Shown here one piece after another: positions 59,276 through 64,000 of a stretch of 64,000 bases of DNA (its first letter is position 1; every line of letters starts with the position of its first letter). This DNA is from UBA6912 sp963792895 (GTDB lineage Bacteria > Actinomycetota > Acidimicrobiia > Spongiisociales > UBA5794). The notes below the pieces were generated by a model, which did no database searches, was not told where the DNA came from, and worked only from the letters and a program-made list of their open reading frames with translations. A program made the translations under genes and the position numbers. The stretch spans positions 434,001-498,000 of the forward strand of contig CAWBYA010000008.1 of assembly GCA_963792895.1 (NCBI GenBank), read 5' to 3'.

Positions 59276-60285
59276 CCAGCTCCATCACCTTCGACCGTAG
59301 TGACTTCCAGTCGGACCAGGAGGTCCGGTGGTGCCCTGGTTGCGGCGACTACACGATCCTGGCGACCGTGCAGAACTTCCTCGCCGATCTCGGCGTCGAG
59401 CGAGAGAAGCACGTGTTCGTCTCCGGCATCGGATGTGCGGCACGGTTCCCGTACTACATGAACACGTACGGCATGCACTCCATCCACGGCCGTGCGCCGG
59501 CGATCGCCTCAGGAGTGGCAACGGCGAACTCGGATCTCACCGTGTGGGTGGTCACCGGCGATGGCGACGCGCTGTCGATCGGGGGCAACCATCTCATCCA
59601 TGCGCTGCGGCGCAACATCAAGATCAAGATCCTCCTGTTCAACAATCAGATCTACGGTCTCACGAAGGGCCAGTACTCCCCGACCTCCGAGGAGGGGAAG
59701 CGGACGAAGACCAGCCCAATGGGATCCATCGATCATCCGTTCAACCCGCTGAGCCTCGCACTCGGCGCTGAGGCGACCTTTGTTGCCAGGACCATCGACA
59801 TGGACCGAGCCCACACCACCGAGATCCTCGAGGCTGCGCACCGCCACGACGGTGCTGCCTTCGTGGAGATCTACCAGAACTGCAACGTGTTCAACGACAA
59901 GGCGTTCGTGCAACTCACGGGACGCGAGGAGCGTGACGCGAACCGCATCTATCTCGAGGCCGGAAAGCCCATCCTCTTCGGCCCGGATCACCAGCAAGGT
60001 GTCATCGTCGGTGCCACGGGAGCCAAGATCGTCGACGTCGCAGACGTCGGTCTGGACGCCATCCACGTCCACGACCCGGCCCAACCGTCCCCTGCCGTTG
60101 CCTTTGCGCTGACCCGGCTCGCCCACGGTCCTCATGGACCGACGCCGATCGGTGTGTTCCGCTCCGTGTCGAGGCCGGTCTACGGGGACATGCTGCAGCA
60201 CCAGATGCTCGACGCCCAGGCGGCGCGCGGACCCGGCGACCTCAAGGCCCTCATCCGCTCTGCGGGCACCTGGACGGTGGACTGA
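59272..60285 (+). CDS. korB: 2-oxoacid:ferredoxin oxidoreductase subunit beta
   Basis: TPP- and Fe4S4-binding subunit (337 residues). Cluster/cofactor motifs: RWCPGCGDYTIL, GIGCAARFPYYMNTYGMHSIHGRAPAIASG, and the TPP signature GDGDALSIGGNH ... LLFNNQIYGLTKGQ. A further Cys in QNCNVFND likely completes cluster binding. ATG overlaps the korA stop (ATGA). No ferredoxin gene is nearby. Confidence 0.95.
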   Translation: MTSSITFDRSDFQSDQEVRWCPGCGDYTILATVQNFLADLGVEREKHVFVSGIGCAARFPYYMNTYGMHSIHGRAPAIASGVATANSDLTVWVVTGDGDALSIGGNHLIHALRRNIKIKILLFNNQIYGLTKGQYSPTSEEGKRTKTSPMGSIDHPFNPLSLALGAEATFVARTIDMDRAHTTEILEAAHRHDGAAFVEIYQNCNVFNDKAFVQLTGREERDANRIYLEAGKPILFGPDHQQGVIVGATGAKIVDVADVGLDAIHVHDPAQPSPAVAFALTRLAHGPHGPTPIGVFRSVSRPVYGDMLQHQMLDAQAARGPGDLKALIRSAGTWTVD

Positions 60286-60324
60286 CCTTCCCGCCGGCCA
60301 TCCGCCCTCTCCCGCAGCCTCAGG

Positions 60325-60330
60325 TAGCGT
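60325..60330 (+). promoter_or_regulatory. Predicted leaderless -10 element
   Basis: TAGCGT, 6 nt before the ATG at 60337. Confidence 0.5.
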
Positions 60331-60336
60331 GAGGCG

Positions 60337-60852
60337 ATGGGCGACCTGGTGCACATCGACTTCCGGAAGTGGCCCGACCGCAAGCACTGGCAGTTCGCCA
60401 TGCACCGGCTCGGTGAGGACGAGCATGGAACATGGCTGTGGTCGCCGCCGGGGATCGTCGCTCGCCGTGGCGACGAGGCGCCGCGGGTGTTCAGTGCACT
60501 CAACGTGAAGCTGATCACACGTGACAAGTGGTGGACCGCCATCTGGAATGACCGCTCGCCGAAGGTCGAGCTGTACGTCGACATCGCAACCCCCGCTCGA
60601 TGGGAAGACGACAGGGTGACGATGATCGACCTCGACCTCGACATCGTCCGGCGCCGCAACGGACTGGTCGAGGTGCTCGACGAAGATGAGTTCGCGGATC
60701 ACCGGATCCTCTACGGCTATCCGCCCGACATCGTCGACCGTGCCCGCACCGCCACCGCTTCGGTGTACCTCGACGTCGAGTCGCATCGAGAGCCGTTCGG
60801 CTCCGTGGCGAAGGGATGGCTTGCGGCGGCGGCGAGCCGACTCGAAGCGTGA
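60337..60852 (+). CDS. DUF402-family protein
   Basis: A 171-residue protein. Its C-terminal half, VELYVDIATPARWEDDRVTMIDLDLDIVRRRNGLVEVLDEDEFADH, is the DUF402 core with the metal-binding Asp/Glu cluster seen in phosphatases of this fold (FomD- and nucleoside-diphosphatase-like). Substrate here unknown. The stop overlaps the glycosyltransferase GTG start (GTGA). Confidence 0.87.
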   Translation: MGDLVHIDFRKWPDRKHWQFAMHRLGEDEHGTWLWSPPGIVARRGDEAPRVFSALNVKLITRDKWWTAIWNDRSPKVELYVDIATPARWEDDRVTMIDLDLDIVRRRNGLVEVLDEDEFADHRILYGYPPDIVDRARTATASVYLDVESHREPFGSVAKGWLAAAASRLEA

Positions 60853-61841
60853 CCACCACCCCTCCCCCGGTCTCGATGGTGATCCCAGTGCGCAACGAGG
60901 CACGCGCGATCCGCGCGGCCATTGCCAGCTGCCTCCGTCAGCGCTACGACGGTCGCCTCGAAGTTGTGGTCGCCGACGGCATGAGCACGGACGGGACTCG
61001 AGATGTCGTGACCGAGATCATGGCAGCAGATGCGAGAGTGCGTCTGGTCGACAACCCGGATCTGGTCACCCCTGCGGCACTCAATCGCGGCATAGCCGCG
61101 GCATCGGGTGAGGTGATCGTCCGTTGCGACGCTCATGCCGAGCTGCCACCCGGCTACGTGATGCGCGCCGTCGCTCAGCTCGCCGCAACGGGGGCGGCGA
61201 ACGTTGGTGGGGTGCAGCGTGCTGTCGGCACGACCATTGCCAGTCGGGCCATCGCGATGGCGATGAGCTCGCCGGTGGGCGTTGGTGATGCCCGTTTCCG
61301 CTACGGCGGGAAGCCGGGACCAGTCGACACCGTGTACCTCGGCGTGTTCCGCAGGAAAGCGATCGAGCGCATCGGGCTGTTCGACGAGACGCTGGTCCGC
61401 AACCAAGACTACGAGCTGAACCACCGGCTCCGTGCCGCCGGCGAGACGGTGTGGTTCGACCCCGAGCTGCAGGTGACCTATGCGCCACGCACCTCGCTGC
61501 GCGGCCTGGCGCGGCAATACTTCGACTACGGAGTGGGAAAGCGCCGGATGTTGCGCCGCCATCCGGATGCGCTGCGGTGGCGGCAGCTGGCACCACCCGC
61601 CTTGATGGTCGGACTGGCAGCATCGGCCGGGCTCGCCGCCGCCGGCTGGTGGCAGCTCGGCGCCGTGATCCCCGGCGCGTATGCAGCGACATTGGCGGCG
61701 GGCACCGCCGTTGAGGTGGTCCGCCGCCGCGATCTCGCTGCCTTCTTGTTCCCGGCGGCTGTCGCCACCATGCACGTTGCGTGGGGCGCCGGCTTCCTCG
61801 TCGAGCTTGCCCGCCTTGGGCCTCAGGCTCCCCGCAGGTAG
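60849..61841 (+). CDS. Family 2 glycosyltransferase
   Basis: A 330-residue membrane-associated GT2. The GT-A fold shows SMVIPVRNEARAIRAAI, VVADGMSTDGTRDVV (first DxD-like acid), VRCDAHAELPPGY (DxD-type CDAH), and the acceptor motif NQDYELNHRLRAAG. Two to three C-terminal helices (about 240-262, 270-292, 300-322) anchor it. Probably builds an exopolysaccharide, glycolipid or O-antigen-like chain with its convergent neighbours. Confidence 0.9.
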   Translation: MTTTPPPVSMVIPVRNEARAIRAAIASCLRQRYDGRLEVVVADGMSTDGTRDVVTEIMAADARVRLVDNPDLVTPAALNRGIAAASGEVIVRCDAHAELPPGYVMRAVAQLAATGAANVGGVQRAVGTTIASRAIAMAMSSPVGVGDARFRYGGKPGPVDTVYLGVFRRKAIERIGLFDETLVRNQDYELNHRLRAAGETVWFDPELQVTYAPRTSLRGLARQYFDYGVGKRRMLRRHPDALRWRQLAPPALMVGLAASAGLAAAGWWQLGAVIPGAYAATLAAGTAVEVVRRRDLAAFLFPAAVATMHVAWGAGFLVELARLGPQAPRR

Positions 61842-62881
61842 AGCTCCCGAACCGCCGCCGCCGGCCACCGGTAGCGAGCGCGCACGTCGCCTGCTGCGGC
61901 AAGAGCAGCCTCGGCGAGATCGGCATCGTGGAATGCGGCGCCAAGGGCCGTTGCCAGCGATTCGACGTCACCGGCGGGTACCCACACGACCGCCGGCGAA
62001 CCATCGAGCACGTCCCTGCTGCCGGGCAGATCACTCGCAACGACGGGTACTCCCAGAGCCAGATACTCGAGGAGCTTGGTCGGCAACGAGTGCCGGTAGT
62101 TCGGGGTGTCGTGGAGCGGTGAGATGGCCAGTGCATGGCGGGCCACTTCTGCAAGCGCCTCGGCCGGAGGCAGGAAGCCGGTGAACGTGAGGTCGACGCC
62201 TCCGGCCCGGGCAGCAGCTTCGAGCCGCACCCGCACCTGGTGGCTGCACCGGCCGATCAAGGTCAGGGGGGCGCCGACTCCGGACCGTCCCACGGCGTCG
62301 ACGGCAGTGAGCAGCCCGCGCTCCTCGGTGATGTCGCCCAGGTAGGCGATGCCCGCGCGGCCACCCGCCCCGGCGAGCGGAGGGAGATCATCTCCCAGAT
62401 AGTTCGGAAAGACAGGATGTCGCCTCCGGAACAGCGGGGCGTAGTTCTCCTCGGCGAGGCTGATCTCGATCACACGCTCCGCCAGTCGAAGCACGCCACC
62501 CGCCAGTGCCGCGAGCGGGCGACGCAGCAGGCGAGGGAGCCACGGCTTGGTCCGTAGCTGGCCGGGCAGATCCTCATGGAGGTCGAACACGACCCGGCGC
62601 CTCAGCACGCCGGCAACCATCGCTGCTGGCAGCAGCTCGGGGTCGTGCACCGATGCGACGTCGTAGCCCCCTCGAACGATCCGCATCGACGCGGTCAGGC
62701 TGCGGCGGATCCGACCTCCGTGCAGCGGCTCAACGGTGAACCCGCCGGCGTCCGCAGGGCCCGGCGCAGGGACCATCAGCGTGACGGCTGCGTCCGTGCG
62801 GAGCGTCTCGACGAGCTTGAAGCGGATCCTCGGGTCGTCGGGCGGATGGACCGACGACACGACCAAGACGGTCGGTCTCAC
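61823..62881 (-). CDS. Family 4 glycosyltransferase
   Basis: A 352-residue GT-B enzyme. N-terminal domain: VVSSVHPPDDPRIRFKLVETL and VASVHDPELLPAAM; C-terminal donor domain: LTLIGRCSHQ, LTFTGFLPPAEALAEVARH, LPTKLLEYLALGVPVVASDLPGSRDVL with the E-x7-E-like pattern. Its GTG start overlaps the sugar dehydrogenase stop (GTGA), and its 3' end overlaps the convergent GT2 by 19 nt. Confidence 0.9.
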   Translation of the reverse strand: MRPTVLVVSSVHPPDDPRIRFKLVETLRTDAAVTLMVPAPGPADAGGFTVEPLHGGRIRRSLTASMRIVRGGYDVASVHDPELLPAAMVAGVLRRRVVFDLHEDLPGQLRTKPWLPRLLRRPLAALAGGVLRLAERVIEISLAEENYAPLFRRRHPVFPNYLGDDLPPLAGAGGRAGIAYLGDITEERGLLTAVDAVGRSGVGAPLTLIGRCSHQVRVRLEAAARAGGVDLTFTGFLPPAEALAEVARHALAISPLHDTPNYRHSLPTKLLEYLALGVPVVASDLPGSRDVLDGSPAVVWVPAGDVESLATALGAAFHDADLAEAALAAAGDVRARYRWPAAAVRELYLRGA

Positions 62882-64000
62882 AGGGGAACGACGTTGTCCC
62901 GGGCGATTCCTGCCCTGCGGTATGCCCCGCGGGTATCGAGCACAACGGGCACGGCGTCGGCGATCCGTTCGAGATCGAGGACGGCGTGATCGGTGAGAAT
63001 CACCGCAACGGCAAACCCGGCCAGGTCGGCGTCGGGAGCCACCGGCGTGAAGCCGTGGTCGGCGATGCGTGCTTCCGCAACCACAGGGTCGAGTACTGAG
63101 ATCTTGGCGCCCCGCTCCTCGAGCACCCGCAACACTTCGATCGATGCCGACTCACGGTCGTCGCCGACGTTCGGCTTGTACGCGATGCCCACGCCGAGGA
63201 TCGCGGTGCCGAAGACCGGCAGCCCTCTCCTATTGAGGAGATCTGCGACCCGGCCTGCCGCATACGCGGGCATCTTCGTGTTGACCTGCTCGGCCAGGTC
63301 GATGAAACGTGTGGCGAAGTTCGCCTCCCGGGCGCGCCAAGCCAGAAACTGCGGATCCAGCGGGATGCAGTGCCCGCCGACGCCGGGACCCGGGTAGAAG
63401 GCGTGAAAGCCGAAGGGTTTCGACGATGCGGCGTCGATGACCTCCCAGATGTCGATATCGAGCTCGTGAGCGAGCTGCGCCATCTCGTTGATGAGACCGA
63501 TGTTGACGGCCCGGTACGTGTTCTCGAGGAGCTTGGCCATCTCGGCGGTCTTGGCAGACGAGACGGGATACACGGAGTCCACGATGCGTTCGTAGGCGGC
63601 CCGAGCAACCTGCGCGGACACGGCACTGACGCCGCCGACGACCTTCGGGATCTGGCCGGTCTTCATGTCGGCGCCGGGGTTGACTCGTTCAGGCGAGAAC
63701 GCCACAAAGACGTTCTCGTCGAGCACCAGACCGGACCCGGTCGCCGCAGGGATCAGGATGTCTTCGGTCGTGCCCGGATACGTGGTGGACTCGAGCGCGA
63801 TCAGCATCCCGGACCGAACGACGTTCGCCACCGTCTGAGCGGCGGCCCGGATGAAGGAGAGGTCGGGCTCTCGGTTGCGGCCCAGTGGGCTGGGCACACA
63901 GAGGAAGAGGGCGTCCGACTGGATCAGATCGTCTTCGCTCGAGGTCACGATCAGCCCCTTGGCCAGGGCTTCGGCGAGCTCGTCGTCGGTGACGTCCTCG
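62878..64000 (-). CDS. UDP-sugar dehydrogenase (WecC/UDP-HexNAc type), 5' end missing
   Basis: Oxidises a UDP-hexosamine or glucose at C6 to the uronate. The frame is open to the window edge; residues before 63948 lie upstream of a possible GTG there, so the true start is outside. Visible motifs: LFLCVPSPLG, ESTTYPGTTEDIL, FVAFSPERVNPG, AEMAKLLENTYRAVNIGLINEM, catalytic Cys in FYPGPGVGGHCIPLDPQFL, and ILGVGIAYKPNVGDDRES. The substrate loop favours UDP-GlcNAc/ManNAc-type enzymes over UDP-glucose, but not firmly. The NAD-binding N-terminus is cut. Confidence 0.9.
   Translation of the reverse strand, partial: EDVTDDELAEALAKGLIVTSSEDDLIQSDALFLCVPSPLGRNREPDLSFIRAAAQTVANVVRSGMLIALESTTYPGTTEDILIPAATGSGLVLDENVFVAFSPERVNPGADMKTGQIPKVVGGVSAVSAQVARAAYERIVDSVYPVSSAKTAEMAKLLENTYRAVNIGLINEMAQLAHELDIDIWEVIDAASSKPFGFHAFYPGPGVGGHCIPLDPQFLAWRAREANFATRFIDLAEQVNTKMPAYAAGRVADLLNRRGLPVFGTAILGVGIAYKPNVGDDRESASIEVLRVLEERGAKISVLDPVVAEARIADHGFTPVAPDADLAGFAVAVILTDHAVLDLERIADAVPVVLDTRGAYRRAGIARDNVVPL

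Noticed and set aside
1..64000. tRNA, rRNA, CRISPR, insertion sequence or prophage signals
   Set aside because: Looked for cloverleaf-like stretches, repeat-spacer arrays, transposases and integrases; none found. A covariance-model search would be needed to exclude a tRNA or riboswitch fully.

Overview
This is a high-GC (third codon positions almost all G or C) bacterial chromosome fragment, most likely from an actinomycete. Several features fit that reading: a ppk1-mutT1 gene pair, a MurA with Asp in place of the catalytic Cys, a nickel superoxide dismutase next to its maturation protease, the ferredoxin-dependent 2-oxoacid oxidoreductase KorAB, and many apparently leaderless promoters (TANNNT about 6 nt before the start codon). 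An uncultivated or marine/soil member of Acidimicrobiia is my best guess from gene content, but this is inference. I saw no rRNA, tRNA, CRISPR array, insertion sequence or phage gene. No stretch over 300 bases lacks a gene.

Layout. 1-3.1 kb: gatC-gatA-gatB (minus; gatB runs off the edge). 3.1-7.6 kb: a zinc-ribbon membrane protein, an isochorismatase-like hydrolase, and the succinylase lysine/diaminopimelate genes dapC-dapD-dapE. 7.6-12 kb: a membrane-anchored protein, an MFS transporter, a K+ channel and a secreted ScyD-like protein. 12-20.5 kb: ligA with a PGDYG-family gene, membrane proteins, the tRNA-thiolation pair nifS-like/mnmA, PAC2 and SRPBCC proteins. 20.5-25.4 kb: enoyl-CoA hydratase, meaB, a NifU-type scaffold, a SpoIID-like protein and murA. 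26-31.3 kb: ppk1-mutT1, an alpha/beta hydrolase, pgl and two lipoproteins.

31.4-36.9 kb is the most interesting region: a nine-gene, translationally coupled minus-strand operon for a bacterial microcompartment. Order of transcription: RpiB-like isomerase, DeoC aldolase, stacking BMC-T, BMC-H, BMC-P, CoA-acylating aldehyde dehydrogenase, second BMC-T, and two more BMC-P. This matches the published sugar-phosphate-utilising (SPU) class. The expected chemistry is deoxyribose-5-phosphate to glyceraldehyde-3-phosphate plus acetaldehyde, then acetaldehyde to acetyl-CoA inside the shell. A divergent helix-turn-helix gene 50 bp away is a candidate regulator.

37-64 kb: a cation/proton antiporter, a beta-propeller-like protein, EamA and TauE/SafE transporters, a PGPGW protein, a four-gene double ABC exporter operon, an SLC12-like cotransporter, murJ, sodN/sodX, a methyltransferase, an AlkD-like protein, a DUF3048 lipoprotein with an amidase, korA-korB, a DUF402 protein, and a surface-polysaccharide cluster (GT2, GT4, nucleotide-sugar dehydrogenase) running off the right edge.

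Caution: at least seven places in six otherwise intact genes carry what looks like one extra base, always in the +1 direction (dapC, the MFS transporter, the K+ channel, twice in the cysteine desulfurase, the second BMC-T, the second ABC ATPase); a possible small gene shows the same. These are best read as insertion errors in the sequence until checked, and the annotation below gives the corrected gene spans.
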